Assembly: GCA_012932295.1 (NCBI GenBank)
Contig: JAAONU010000004.1
Coordinates: forward strand, 24,560,872-24,624,871
Length of the DNA: 64,000 nucleotides
Direction of reading: 5' to 3'
Origin: Cyclina sinensis
Lineage: Eukaryota > Mollusca > Bivalvia > Venerida > Veneridae
Under the pieces are notes generated by a model that worked only from the letters and a program-made list of their open reading frames with translations, made no database searches and was not told the DNA's origin. Position numbers and translations under genes: made by a program. Shown piece by piece: positions 1 through 13,129 of this stretch (positions within the stretch are counted from its first letter, which is position 1; every line of letters begins with the position of its first letter).

Positions 1-2080
1 CTCTATAAATTAAACTAGAACCCATAAAGATAAGGAAAATTTTGATATGTTCACTATTTAACAGCGATGCTTGGAGATTCTGCTGCGCGTTAGAAGCTTC
101 ACCACTGTTGAAAAGAGAGAGAAAAGAAAACTCGGATAGATATGTCAATGAAGATGGTAACAAAACATGTCTACTTAAATAAAATGCATCTGAAACTTAA
201 AACTATACATTGAGTATAAATAGGTAACTTTACAGAACAGATGCACTTGTTTTGAATATTTGAATGTTTAAATTATGTGTTTTAAACTAAGAATGCTTTA
301 GATGTAACTACTATTATTGCTAAATTGTTTAAGGCGTTAGCGTGAATTATTCTCTATTAAAAAACTCGGTAGGGTCAGTCTAAGACTTCTAATTATTAAA
401 CAAAACATAAATATATTATGCTTTAAATTTAGTAAGTCAAAGTAAACGCAGACTCGATAATTTCGTAATAGTCGTAACAGTTGACTACAACTGCAATTAG
501 ATGAATGTTTATTAACGCCAAATCTTTACGTTACATGTCTATGATAGTCAAAATTACTTGAAAGATAATCGAGCCAGCATAAGCATTTTTGTTTTCTAGA
601 TACGACAATTCTTGTTCTGACTTTGTTTTCAGTAATATTGTCAGCTCTTTGCAATAATCTACTGATTTGCTCAAGGAAATACTTGCATTCCCCTCGTTTT
701 AAATTTAAAACATAACTGATGTATAGTTTATCGCTTTTTTTTTAAATCTATGATTTTAAAATAACAGACGTCACCCAGCAGAATTGGCTGTCCAGTCTTA
801 CGATTTTCTCAGGATTCGCGATCGACTCACGTAATATATTAACATATTTCATTTAGCACTAACAGACAGAAGAATTTTCTTTCATTAAAAATAAATGAAA
901 AAAAAGTAAATAATTAAAATTGAATAGAAACTGTTATAAAAGGCTTGCCTTCAATATATGAAAAGTGACACTTTTTGAACTATAGCTGTTATGAACTTAC
1001 CAGAAATTGCAACGGTACTTACAGAACAATAACTTAAAGAATAAATTACAAACCTGAAACTGTGCAATTCAGATAGTATTACCAAAAGTATTTTTAAAAG
1101 TGTAAAATATGTGAATACATTGTAATGTTAATGCAACTTTAATTCTTCAAATCAGGAAAATGTTTTGCATTAATTTAAATCGACTAACATACATATGTAT
1201 CAAACAGAATAAAGGTCTTTCTCGGACCATTATAAGAAACGCATCAGCATTTTATCCCACGAATATACGAATTGCTTTCAAGAATCTGTATTTTTATAAA
1301 TATTTTCCAATACATCATAAAAATTTTGAGATGATTTAAATCATCTGGTATTTACTTTTTGTAACTTATCTTGCATAAAAAGTCTCTTCTTTCAAAATAC
1401 TGGTAGATAGTAATAGGTAACATACGGGATGATTTCCTCTTGTTGTGCTGGTAACTCGGTGTTTAACCTGTTTCTGAAACAATGCTTTCAAATTGAATGA
1501 ATGCAACTGTATGTGACGGACGGAATTAAAAAAACGACACTGGTAACGTAATACGGGTAAAAGAAGAACATCCTGATTTTTAAGATATTCTATATCGGCG
1601 GCAGTGGTTTTATGAAGGGATAGAAATAAACAGCAGATCTTTATTTTCCTACTTTTAGGTGAGTAAATGTACCTCTCTTCGCATTAGTAGATGATTTAAA
1701 ATGTATTTAAATTTAAAACGTTATACTGCCCGAAACCAGAGAGAAAAATGAAACGACATTGATAACAAATGGCTGAACGCATCTGTGCAGAATAAGCGAA
1801 TAGCTATGTTAGTTTATTAAAATGTATCATAACATGCGTACTAAAATTACAGTTACCGGCCACTTTCTTGCAACAAATACTACTAAATATGGTGAATTTT
1901 TTAAGGGCAATTGATAGATTTTATGTAATGATACTTAGACATGATGAGTGTACATATATATATTTCGTTTTAGATAAATCCAATATATCAAAATATGATA
2001 TATATGATATGTGAATGTGATAAATCACGAAAAACATATCTCATTTCAGCAGAAATAATCGCGCAATTGTAAAGTTGTCG
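1..2080. other. AT-rich non-coding DNA with a conserved donor-like block
   Basis: No ORF of note is present. From about 600 the sequence parallels 33.9-35.1 kb. The best-kept part, about 1430-1700, contains CGGCGGCAGTGG, then TTTTATTTTCCTACTTTTAG followed by GTGAGTAAATG, which resembles a 5' splice donor. The partner at 34951-34972 keeps the same arrangement. An untranslated first exon and its donor is a possible reading, but no partner acceptor can be identified. Confidence 0.45.
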
Positions 2081-2269
2081 TTCTGGGATTTTTTCGCGGG
2101 ATTTAAAATTTCTCAACACCGCCAAGAAATATAACCAGTGTAGAGATAATTTATTTATGCATTCACCGGTTTATTACCGGAGTGAGATACTGACTGAGAT
2201 GGCTTTAGAAGATGGCCATTTTTACCGGTGATACACTGATGTTCAACCTAAGTAAATTGTAACGGATAA

Positions 2270-2665
2270 AAGATCCTACGGCAGTTTGATCCTACCGCGA
2301 CAAGTTGACGTTAAGAACCTTAATTTCGAGTTGTCGCGCTAATGAGATTTCGACAAGCAAAAGTTTTAGGTTACATTTTCAACTTTTTGCCTTACACTTA
2401 GGTCGACCACTTGACAACTGCGCGATAATTATCGAGTAAAAACTTCAACTTTTCAAGATGTCGTGGGAAGTTCTTACCGCGAGAAATTGAAATTAGGCAG
2501 TTAAAATTTCAACATTTTGTGGTAAATAATGGGTCGACAAGTTGACAATTGCACGATAATTATCGAGTTAAAAACTTCAGCATTTCTACTTTTTGTGGAT
2601 TTTTCTCAACGCGAAAAGTAGAAATTAGACCTTAAATTTCAAGTTGTCGCGTACCCGTTTAGTCG
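2270..2665. repeat. Palindromic tandem repeat with GCGACAA/TTGTCGC arms
   Basis: The segment opens with an imperfect palindrome whose arms are GCGACAAGTTGA and CGAGTTGTCGC (about 2297-2339). It then carries two direct copies of a unit of about 131 bp that begin with GTCGAC (2402 and 2533) and contain CGATAATTATCGAG, itself a palindrome. It ends near another TTGTCGCG. The layout suggests a small non-autonomous DNA transposon with internal duplication. Its ends are not resolved. Confidence 0.5.
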
Positions 2666-3464
2666 ACATCTTTATGGCGGGAACAGGATTTCGTAAAAAA
2701 GTGTACAATTATTCACTATTTTGTTGTTTTTTTTTTGTTAAAAAAGGAAATATAAGGGGTAATCTGGTATCTGTAATAGAAAACACGTGCACAGCGTTGA
2801 GACGAAATGTTTGCTTAGTACATCAGGGTGAATGTCACTTTCTGTTGACTTACACGTGATCAGTAATGGACCAATCACAATTGCGATAATAAGTCAAATA
2901 AACATATAAAATAAGCAGCAAATACTTCTCACACACTTTGGTAATGTAAGAATATATGAGTGGTTGAACTGATACTAACTCGTACTAACTACTTGAAACA
3001 TTGATACAGATTTAGTCGATTCGTCATAGAATAGATTAAGCCAAGAACATGAAGCCAGTAATGGTAACATTACTATTTTACTGTAGCAAACTTTGCTAAA
3101 CGAGTTTTAATTTCTAAGTATTTGTTTAAATTTTGAAATTTATCTCCTTATCGATTTGTTTAAAAGAAAAGACATTCGACAGAGAATGATATAACGAATA
3201 TTCAGGCGTCATGAAACGTATCGCCGTATCAGTGGGTATGCTTCTCATGTAACAAAGGTGTCTTTAGTCAAGGGAAATAGAGGAATACCAATATTGAAAA
3301 TTTGTAATATGTCCTGATAACAAAAGAGTTAAAATGGAAAATTTTTCTGTCTGAAATGTAATATATATTAATGATTGCTTTCTGCAAATCGTTGCACTGA
3401 AATATATATTCAAATCATGATATTGTACAGCGCACTGCCTACTCGGTATTTAACACCTCTACAG

Positions 3465-4050
3465 TTGATAGCTCAGCTTACCCCTTTGTTTGCACGACGT
3501 AGGCATGGGTTTGAGAGTTAAATAAAATTTCTAGGGAAATCTTGAAAAGAACGTAGAAACTCTATCAGTTTCTTTTGTTCCTGCAACAGTGTTCTTGCAG
3601 ATTTGACTCTAAGTGCTCTGCTCTCAGTAAGGTCATTGAGTACCTACCCTGTTCGCTCTAAAATGCTATTAGCTTTTTATGTTTTATATATTTATGTGCT
3701 TTTGCATGCATTATTGTCGAGAAGATGGGTGGGTTGGAGTTAATTCACCACAACAACTTGTACCTGTTTGTTCTTATGAGAACCTGTTTTGGCAAGTGTG
3801 AGGTTGGTTCACCCTTTGAACCTGGTTTAAACCCCACGTAGCAAATGTTTTGCTACTGACCGTTCCTAGGCGGTAGTCACGCTCGTTCACATTTTCTCTA
3901 ATGGTTTCTGGTGTCTCTTTTTTTATCAGTATATAAATTAATTTCTCTTTTCTTCTCTACTTTTTGGCTGAGTAGGGGGACTGTGTTTTCTGACTTTGGG
4001 GTTTCTTGATACGGGTTTCTTTCACTTTTTTTTGAAATGCATTATAATAA
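3465..4050 (+). mobile_element. Candidate tRNA-derived SINE
   Basis: A tRNA-like head is visible at about 3465-3540, with an A-box-like GATAGCTCAGCTTA and a B-box-like GGGTTTGAGAG. A second B-box-like string, GGTTTAAACCCC, lies near 3827. The body is more GC-rich than its surroundings and ends in T-rich runs near 4030, including TTTCACTTTTTTTT. A composite of two adjacent SINEs is possible. The family cannot be named from the sequence alone. Confidence 0.4.
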
Positions 4051-4059
4051 TAAAAAACG

Positions 4060-6580
4060 CGGATGATTTAAATAGCAAATCCGTTTCGTTTTTGTGTTTT
4101 ATCTCTGTAACACAATCATTTTCTTTCAGACTTAAACAGCAGTAGATAATATACAGTTTTTTTTATCTCGTTTGTTGATTATTGAAATAAATGGCTTAAT
4201 TTCTTGCTGTAACAAATTATATGGAGTGAAAACAGCTGTCTGAGAAAAAAGATATTTAACGCAGTTACCAAAATGAATTTATTTCGTGGTTTAAAGTAAT
4301 GCAGGGGTAAGCAGCGAGGTATTGGAGGACAGGTGTGGGTATGTAATATTTTATTAAGGTTTCCATGTGCTTCAGACAACAGATATACCTTAACTTTGAT
4401 AAATGTCTGAAAATGCTGGTTCTGTCAACACTCACCTTGAGGCCGTTTTTTAAGATTTTTATCAGTAAAATTTTATTTTCATCAAGATTGATATAAAACG
4501 TGCGATGTTGTAAGAACGCTTCACAAACAAAAAGCAACAGAAGGTCTGTGTCGAAGATAACAAAATTAGAAGTTCTACCAAAGACTGACATACTCAGAAT
4601 CGAACTCACATAAAGCGCCTTTGTGTACTAAAATCAAAGCTGTATTGAGATCTGTCCTTACTCAATGTCAAAGTTAAATAAAACGTTCTTTAGTCAATGC
4701 CAAAGTTACATTTAACTCTATTTTTAAACTCAATATCAAAATTGCAATTACAGTTTTGTTCGCAATGTAATAATAATATTTAGCGCTCTTTTTATCCAAA
4801 GTTAAATTAACATTCAGTGTGTTTTTGTTCTTGAAGTAAAAGTTATATTAAGCGTTTTTTTGTATTTAATGTCCAAGTTACATTTACATTTAGCGCAACG
4901 TAGACTACCTACTTGTTCTAGATAAAACTCGAGCTTGACGAGCATTAAATGTTAAGTAGTTTAACTGTGTGTTTCCATTTAAAATAGACCTAATTAGGAC
5001 ATTTAGATCACTTTTTAAACAATATTAAAGAGATCGTCTCCGTTTTTATAAAATACCAAAGTTTAGGTGCTAGAAAATTCATTTCAAATATTTTGTTTTG
5101 ATTTTGCCTAACTTGCAAATGAAAATTTGAAGAGCTTTAATTCATTTTATCTGAAGAATTTCACTGCATTTGTTTTTCTTTTCTCCGGCAAGTTATTTAT
5201 AAAAGAAAATTATTCAAGGACTCAGATTAAAGAATGAAATGTTTTTATTTCCCAGCCGTTTCAAAAACATACAATACTAAAACAGCAATGAAAATCATTG
5301 TTTTAAACGTCTAGTTTGTCAATTATTTTACAACGGGTATTTCGTTTTTCAGCTTGCAAATAAGGACAACACTTCATAGTTGCCAAGTCATATTTAAAAC
5401 TGATCAGTTGAAATTTGGATTAAATGCTTAATTGTTGTCTTTTGTCAACACAATGAACATGAACACCAAATTCACTAAAAATGCTTCAAATGTTTGTTAG
5501 AACCACCGTAATATTAAAACGGGTGTAGGAAATAGGAATTAATATAAGAAAAATCCTACATAAGGTTAAAAATAAACTGATTTTGCTTAGTTACAAACAG
5601 TTAGACTTTCTGTGCAAATTCATTTTAGCTAAAGTTTTCATTTTTCATAATTTTTAATGACTTACACCTGGGAGTAGTGAAAGCTGTAAAATTGCAGATT
5701 TTAAGAGGCATAACAATCGATAAACAGGACAGAAGCTTCAACTTTAGCGTTTGGGTTGCATTTATTCACCGGCCAAAATACTTTCCTTAAACATTATTCT
5801 ATACGAAAGAAAATATTCTGTTGTCGCTATTTTCAACAATCTCTTTTTTCTGCTTTTTGGCTTATTACATATAAAGCAAAACGTAAATTTCGATTTTATG
5901 AAAGATTTATTGTTATTCTAACAATACTTTAAACATTCTGATCGACCATAACCAGACAAACGGGATGACTCAAGACTACCCTTCAAACTTTGTTAACGGT
6001 GCCTGTATAAATTTTAAGATCACACAATTTAAAACATCTAATACATTATTGCTTTAATTGGCAATCTTTCTATTAAAAAAATCTAATTTCAAACACAAAG
6101 ATTACAAACAAGATTAATCAATTAACATATACTTGCTGAATCTTTATAATACGTTGATTTCTTTTTCCAATGACAACACGTTGTAGACTAACGCAAAACA
6201 AATGATCCAGATATCAGGACAGAATATCTTCTAGCCAATCAATTTTCTCTGATAAGCTGTAACTAGGGATTAGGTCAAGTGATGCCGACAAAGATTCTTG
6301 CACTTCACTTCTGAACTACAAGAAACAATTTCCTTAACTATCCGAAGGCAATACAAAGACAGAATATGAATTTACACTTAAAATTCCAAGACAACTTTTC
6401 TTAAATCCTAAATCTGTTTTAACTTTTGTTCATTCTTTTTATGCTCTTGCAAGCAATCAAAATGCCATTTTTTATATTATATAAATTTATCATTAATTTT
6501 GAAAATTAATTTTCATTTTTTGAACTCTAGCTATTAGAAACATGGAAGTATTGCATTAGTTCGTTTGTCTGTAAAACTAT
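4060..6580. other. AT-rich non-coding DNA, no gene seen
   Basis: Short ORFs here (for example 4265-4609 on the minus strand) have no recognisable domain and are interrupted in the expected way for AT-rich DNA. The segment 6210-6360 matches 38470-38600 in the second duplication copy (shared GATAAGCT..., GACAAAGATTCTTGCACTTC and GAAGGCAATA), which places the left edge of the large insertion close to here. Confidence 0.5.
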
Positions 6581-6584
6581 TATT

Positions 6585-7914
6585 AACAGCTTCCAATTGT
6601 GTTTGATCATTTCCACGTGATCAAGTTGTAAGTTTCTACAACTTTTACAGATTTTTTTTTATTTCAACAAAGTTTCAAGAAATAGTGTCTTTAACAAGTA
6701 TTTGTTAAAGCTTGTACTATATAACTGCATACACTATGTCTTAACAAATACTTTGTTAAACATAAACCAAATTGTTGTGGTATAATATCAATGCTTTTTA
6801 ACAATTATATGTTAAGATCGCTTTTGCTTAGACTATCATCAATTGGACATCAGAGTTTAACAAATCTTTGTTAAACTATTCTCGTCACTTGACAGAGATG
6901 TGGAAAGAAAATATGCCTAATTGTTAACAATTATCTGTTAACATCTCTGTTCGCTGTTACTGAATCTACCGTCAGTCAGAGTTTAACAAATCTTTGTTAA
7001 AGCTTATACCATTCTCAGTGAAATAGATGCAGAAAGAAAATATGCCGAATTGTTAACAATAATTTGTTAACATCTCTGTTCTCTGTTACTGAATCTACCA
7101 TCAGTCAGAGTATAACAAATCTTTGTTAAAGCTTATACTATTCTCTTCACTTGACAGAGATGTGTAAAGAAAACTGGTCGAATTGTTAACAATAATTTGT
7201 TAACATCTCTGTTCTCTGTTACTAAATCTACCATCAGTCAGAGTATAACAAATCTTTGTTAAAGCTTATACTATTCTCTTCACTTGACAGAGTTATGGAA
7301 AGAAAACTGGTCGAATTGTTAACAATAATTTGTTAACATCTCTGTTCTCTGTTACTAAATCTACCGTCAGTCAGAGTTTAACAAATCTTTGTTAAAGCTT
7401 ATACTATTCTCTTCACTTGACAGAGATGTGGAAAGAAAACTGGTCGAATTGTTAACAATAATTTGTTAACATCTCTGTTCACTGTTACTGAATCTACCGT
7501 CAGTCAGATTTCAGATCATAACAAATATTTGTTAACAATTATATGAGAATCATCAGTTGGCAAAGATATTCAATCGGCATCGGCTGGATAACAATGATTT
7601 TAACAATATCTGTTAAGATGTTTAATCTTGAATGTATTAACATTCTGATTTCAGAAATAAACGAACCTTCATAAAATTTTATCATTGTGATTATTAGTTA
7701 TTAATGATGAAGAATTAACATCAAAGTGATGCATATTTCCCGTTTACATATTTGTCAAAAAAGCTAAATTTCTGAGTGAATAAATCTTGAAAAATAAACT
7801 TAATATGGCATTTATAGAAACAATTATTAATTTTACCGGTTTTAAGCCACTACAAATATACTGTGAACAATGTGTTTTGCTGATAACCATGAATTAAAAA
7901 AGATATTATATAAA
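6585..7914 (+). repeat. Left terminal inverted repeat with palindrome array
   Basis: This is the inverted counterpart of 17743-18943. The outer 100 bp is single-copy, ending in a T-rich tract after CAACTTTTACAG. From 6691 to about 7540 there are roughly 14 palindromes of two alternating kinds, TTAACAAATCTTTGTTAA and TTAACAATAATTTGTTAA, for example at 6691, 6741, 6857, 6924, 6983 and 7053. In the central part the repeat unit is about 131 bp, with a shared spacer containing CTTGACAGAGATGTG and ATCTCTGTTCTCTGTTACT. The inner 350 bp lacks palindromes and stops matching the right arm after AAAAGATATTATATAAA. The palindromes are good candidates for transposase-binding sites, by inference only. Confidence 0.85.
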
Positions 7915-7919
7915 AGGCC

Positions 7920-8225
7920 TTCACTTTTATCGGTAAAAAATTTACCCCTTTAGTCACGGGGTAAACACTTTAGTTATAACATTAATGTTGAGGCAATCTA
8001 ATAACTAGATACCGTGGCTCAGTGGTCTAAGTCGTTGCTCTATATTACTGACCGAAAGGTCGTGGGTTCGAATCCTGGTAAAGTCAAAACTTTTTTTTTC
8101 AGTTTTCATGGTGTATAGAAGCATAATATTATATTTTTTCCATAGTATATTAAATCCTCTTAAATTTGAAAGAATAAAAAAATTCAGCAAACTTTTGTGA
8201 GTCAGTCGCTTTAAATAACCTTTAC
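7920..8225 (+). ncRNA. Hairpin plus tRNA-like module 1
   Basis: A small stem (TTTACCCC...GGGGTAAA, 7940-7967) is followed by a tRNA-like stretch at about 8008-8085. That stretch has an A box, GTGGCTCAGTGGTCTAAG, and a perfect-looking B box, GGTTCGAATCC, and is followed by TTTTTTTTT (8091-8099), a pol III stop signal. The acceptor stem pairs poorly, so this is not a working tRNA. The same order (stem, tRNA-like, T-run, then CAGTTTTC...TGGTGTA.AGAAGCA) occurs on the minus strand at 13.2-13.45 kb. The likely reading is a tRNA-derived SINE or a MITE that carries a pol III promoter. Confidence 0.6.
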
Positions 8226-8289
8226 CCATAACAAAATTATATCCAGTCAATGCTGTGTAACATTGTCTATACAAATATATCACTGTATC

Positions 8290-9840
8290 TAAAATCTAAA
8301 AATGAAAGAATGCAACCGTTAAGCAAGAAAACATAACATTCAACTTGAAAACACAAATTAAATTCGTCCATATATATAATTTCCTTTACATTTCTGTCAG
8401 TATTTTCCACTTAATTAAAAGGTACCAAAAAGATTTTTTTGCCTGACCATTATAATATTGCAAATCCAACATTACTTACTTTATCTAACACAATCTATTG
8501 ATGACCCGAATTCGCCTTGAAGATAAAAAGTCTAAGCACACTGATTTTTTCTGTCCGAAGTTTAATTACCACTAAACCACTAAATTTATGCCTTCTTTTC
8601 TTCTGTGAGAGTGTTTAAATTATTGAGCCCTTTACAAAATGAAATCATTTGATACTGTGGTGTAATTAGGACACTCTTGGTTGCTACTCACTCTTTGTTT
8701 ACACTATTCAGCATTTTATGATCTCCATGGGAATTGTCTTGGTTTGTTGAACTGTGGCTGCTCAAGCATGTAATGTTAATTTCACCTCAAGCAATGAAAA
8801 TCCCATTTAACTTAGTCATGGCACTGGTCAGAAAACCAGATTCATATATACAGTCCTATGAAATACCAGGGAAAATCGGCTCAATCTGAGCCAAGTCTTA
8901 TCAGTAAGCATATCAGTGAGAATTGCCCCTTACAGTTATAAATCAATTAGCACCAGCTTGTGTTTGTTTATAGTCTGCTGACCACTCAAGTAATGTATTA
9001 ATGTTATTCCTAAGATTTTACTGCAGCAACATCTTCATTATCTGTGTTTAACCAAATCATGTAGAAAATTAGAAAATAAAATTATAAGTAGATCTATTGA
9101 TTGTTAGCAAACTATTCATTTTTGAGTAATAATGACTTCTTTAATACAACAAAATCAATTTTAATAATTGATTTTGTTGTATTATTTTTGTTACAAACAG
9201 GATGAGATCATTAAATTTAAAATGAAGCCTTTTTATTTGTATACATATAGGATATCAAAGTGTTTTTGAGATTTTATTATTTTATTTTGCTTTGATTTTT
9301 ATCATACCTGAATTAAAGAAGTACTTTATTTCTGGTCATGAAATAAGAGATTTTATTGTGTTTGTTTTCAGCCCTTTTCTGAACTACATGTTCTTGAGAA
9401 TAATGACAATATGTTAAAGCCAGTGTGTGTGTGTGTGTTGTTTTAAAAAAAATACTTTAGGCCAACCAACACGCTTGTAGAATATTTCAATTTCACAAGG
9501 GAACTAAAAGTCGAAATAAAAACCTAAAATGAGCAGGAAGTTATTTGTGTTCAAGGACTACTCCGATATATAAAACTGCAGAACATAGTAATCAACACGA
9601 AGACAATAGATTAAAGTATCAAGGTTTTATATGACACATTAATTGAATCTAGTATTATGAAGATCTTTAGGACATTTCACTATACGAAAGCAATATTTTA
9701 TTTTTAAGCTCAATTTATTAACAGCAATTATTGAAAAGAAATGGAAAAATATATGTATGTTTGAACATCACCTCATGATGTCAAATTCAATAAATATTGT
9801 GAATAAACTTTAAACTGTGAAGACCTGCTTGAGAAAAAAT
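8290..9840. other. Element interior without a gene; one perfect hairpin
   Basis: No coding signal is seen. At 9143-9183 there is a perfect 18-bp stem with a 5-base loop (AATACAACAAAATCAATT and its complement around TTAAT). A short (GT)n run lies near 9422-9438. Both are AT-rich and of unknown use. Confidence 0.5.
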
Positions 9841-9897
9841 CAAACAACCTTCAAGATTTACTGAAACTGAAGAATTTCACCGAAGCCATTACGAAAA

Positions 9898-11200
9898 ATG
9901 TCAAAACAAAAGGCTAAAACCAGAACGGATAGAAAATTAGCTGGAGAAGAGAGGGATGGAATAAAACTGAAAGCAAGATATTTGCATATACCTCAAATCT
10001 TAGATTTTTTGTTTAAAGAAAAAACATTCCAGAAACTGTACAGTCCTCAATAATTTTATGCTCTGTCTGTGTTTCATCATGCCGCCACCCTGCAGACATA
10101 AATGTTTATATAGAAACAAATTCAAATGATCTGGAAGAAAACATTAATATTGCAAAACTCTGTGCACTGCGGTTGCTCAGAATGCACATGGAAGATATGA
10201 CACAGATGATCTTAATAACACATTTAAATATTGAAGATATATCTGCAGTTAGAGGCATCTTTTAAAACGAGTCAAGTTCAATACAGAATTCAGTATTAGA
10301 TTCATAAGTGACAGAAAGTGTAGAAGATGCTGATGGCAGATTATATGAAGCTCTACAAGAAGAAAATGAAATGAACAATTTCATACACACTCTTGGTTTT
10401 GAGCCACATAGACCACCTAAAATGATAACTTTGCACCCTCCACCAGTGACTGGAAGAGATGATGCCATAACAAAGCTGCAAGAGGTTTTAGAGGATATTC
10501 TCATCAAGACAGATCTTGAAGATCGGAAAAGCATTTGCACCTGACAACAAAATTGGAGCAGATTCATTCAAAGCAGGAAAAGAGACAGAAGAACCATCAA
10601 TTTCTTGTAGAATTTCCTGTCATGCATCTGAGAAAATCAAAAATTATAATTCCTGTAAGTGCATATACAGATGCTGGCCTACTTCACACTTTTAAATACA
10701 TGAGAGGCGATGAATGTATAGAATGGAAAAAGCTGATGTCAGTAGAACACATTGACATTGTCTAACTGTAGGTTTTCAGCTGATGTCAGTAGAACACATT
10801 GACACATTGACATTGTCTTACTGTAGGTTTTCAGCTTGCATTAATTCAAAAATTCTCTCTGAGTCGCACCTCAGCAGAACAATAATTATATCAAATCAAT
10901 TATTTCAATGCAGATTTCTGAAGAATCAGGCCAGACTATCATGATTTCATAAAAAAGAGGTGAAAATAACAATGACACATTTGCTCTTCATGTTGAAAGT
11001 ATGCGTCATTGTCAAGCGATATTTGCAATTGATTTTGCAGAATGACTAGAAGGAGCAGAAAAGTACTTGCTACCTCTTGCAGCTGATATAGATTTAAAGT
11101 TTCAAGAACCAAAGGAAAGCTGCTGCTATCAAGAATGCTAAGAACGGAAAGTTGCTACTTTCATTGATTCTGACACTGACACCATTAAATTGTTTCTATT
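9898..11200 (+). pseudogene. Decayed gene of unknown family inside the 12.4-kb element
   Basis: This is a string of coding-like segments broken by stops and frameshifts. An ATG at 9898 opens about 50 codons beginning MSKQKAKTRTDRKLAGEERD. A second open segment (10308-10544) contains TESVEDADGRLYEALQEENE and GRDDAITKLQEVLED, acidic and helix-like. A third (10535-10765) contains PVSAYTDAGLLHTFKYMRG. A fourth (10908-11141) reads in one frame with only two internal stops: SEESGQTIMIS, then NNNDTFALHVESMRHCQ, then LEGAEKYLLPLAADIDLKF. The composition is clearly more protein-like than the flanks. A 50-bp tandem duplication (about 10732-10837) interrupts it. No domain, DDE triad or known transposase motif was recognised. 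It may be the element's own former gene or a captured host sequence. Confidence 0.55.
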
Positions 11201-11794
11201 TAGTTCACCTTTTTATAGCACATATTAATTTACAGTGACTTACACACAGTTCATTTAAAGGTGCATAAAAAGGCAAATGTTTACCGACATTTATGTAAAT
11301 ATTGTGAAAAGCACATGTTGGCTTGTTGAGAAACATCAGAATTCAAACCTTTTCATACTTTTATTGATATGTCTTACCCTGGTAGTCACAGAGGAGAGAC
11401 TGTCTTCATATGTCCTGCATTAAATTCAATAGTTAGTGTGCTGTTGCTTTTATGGTAAACCACAGTTTCAATGACTGGAATTGCATGGATCTGAGTCCTC
11501 TTCAAGGGAAAATACATTTATCTTGCATTTTTTAGGTGAATAGAAGGATGCAATTACACTGTATATTTACCTCTCTTCGATTTCAAAAAAATTATTTGTG
11601 AACAAATATATTAGTAGCTTAAATTGCAATGTTATTTTTGTCTTATTTACTTCATTTAAAAAAACTGTCTTACTTAAACCTTAAAACTGATAAATATAGA
11701 ACCGTTATGTTAAAAAACAGACAGTTAATATATAATGTATTCATATTAAATATGTTATCCCACACGCATCCATCATCTTTTGGATTTGCTGAAT

Positions 11795-11839
11795 ATAGTA
11801 TACCCCCACCCCACCCATTTTGTGGTGGGGGTATAATAA
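11795..11839. repeat. GC-rich perfect hairpin
   Basis: TATACCCCCACC (11799-11810) and its exact complement GGTGGGGGTATA (11824-11835) form a 12-bp stem with a 13-base loop, in otherwise AT-rich DNA. Function is unknown. Confidence 0.6.
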
Positions 11840-11934
11840 CTGTTTAAGAGCGACAGTAAACAGCGACATTTTTAAATTTAATTTGACGACAAGAAAAACT
11901 GCTGTGTGACAGGTTGTTTGATATTGTTACATGT

Positions 11935-12024
11935 TTCATGCATTCCAAATCCCTATTTAACACTTTTCAGTTTCAAGAATTCATGCATTCCAAATCCCTA
12001 TTTAACATTTTTCAGTTTCCAAAA
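11935..12024 (+). repeat. Two-copy tandem repeat of about 46 bp
   Basis: Two adjacent copies begin CATGCATTCCAAATCCCTAT and end in TTTTCAGTTT, differing by a few bases. This is a recent local duplication with no coding content. Confidence 0.7.
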
Positions 12025-12109
12025 TGAATTCTAACACTATCTGCATTTCGCCGACACTTAACAAAGAAGAAATTAACCTTTATATATCATACATGTTATA
12101 TCACACAAA

Positions 12110-12330
12110 ACACAAGTGGGCGACTGCTGACGTCACAGCAAACATCACCGTTAAATAGTGCACGTACTTTGCACCTTATAAATACACGTACGTGTTAGAA
12201 TGGACTAGATTTTAAAATTTTCATGATCTACTTTCGTATAAATCATGGTTTCTCATTCATAAGCATATTCATCTAAATTAAATTACTATGCATTTGAACT
12301 AGACACTGTGATAATATTCAATGGTATATC
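12110..12330 (-). mobile_element. MITE, diverged second copy of the 23.2-kb family
   Basis: Read on the minus strand this matches 23.24-23.48 kb: GTGTCTAGTTCAAATGCATAGTAATTTAAT, then GAGAAACC.TGAT.TATACGA, then CATTCTAACACG, then GTGCACTATTTAAC and TGACGTCAGC. The hairpin loop present in the 23.2-kb copy has decayed. It is nested inside the 12.4-kb element. Confidence 0.65.
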
Positions 12331-13129
12331 TCTCAGACTTAAAATTTATTTCCGAATTAACACCAGAACAAAATGCTTTGACAATTTTTCATGGAGTATA
12401 GTTTAATAATATGCCTCATAGTTTGTATGATTGCATATAAAGTAGATATTGCAATTTAATTTTAACTACTTGTGTTACAAAACAGTCTTACAAGCTGAAA
12501 TACATTCTGGAGATAAAAATATAAAGTGGAGAACTATTAATCTCTGATAGGTAGCTTCAATTTACAAAATCAAATGTTGTAATCACAGTCAAAATTAAAA
12601 CCTAACAGTTACTATTCATGCTAAAAAATTAGGATAATACCATCACTTATACAACTTAATGTTAAAACACTGGGGCTAATCTAGACTGGTTTCAGGCCCA
12701 GCAATTAATATGCTATTCCATAGTTATGTTAATTACTTTTAAGTCCCTTTCAAATTACAGCTCTATCTTTACTTGGCTGGGATTATATGATTGCTAGGAG
12801 AGGAAAAATGTTGTTATTAGAGGGGTAAAAACATTTAGTATATCAATGTGTTAACATAAAAAGAAAAGGATCATACAGCCTGCAGCCAGGCTAGGGCTTA
12901 TCAACTACACATTGCACTTGGTTTGATCAATAATCAGAGGTCAAGTTTGTAACATGTTACATGTTAGCACATGCAGAGTGTGATCAGCTAGAAATTGAGA
13001 AAATTAGGCACAATTAAAAATGCTATGGAAGATCAAACATAACAATTACAAACTGGTTTAAGACAGAGATTTACATCAGGAAACAGTTCTACTTGTATCA
13101 TATACTAATTTTCTTATAAAGAAAGCCAC

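Noticed and set aside
8008..8085. A functional tRNA gene
   Set aside because: The B box is perfect but the acceptor stem does not pair. Related degenerate copies inside the same large element show it is a repeat.
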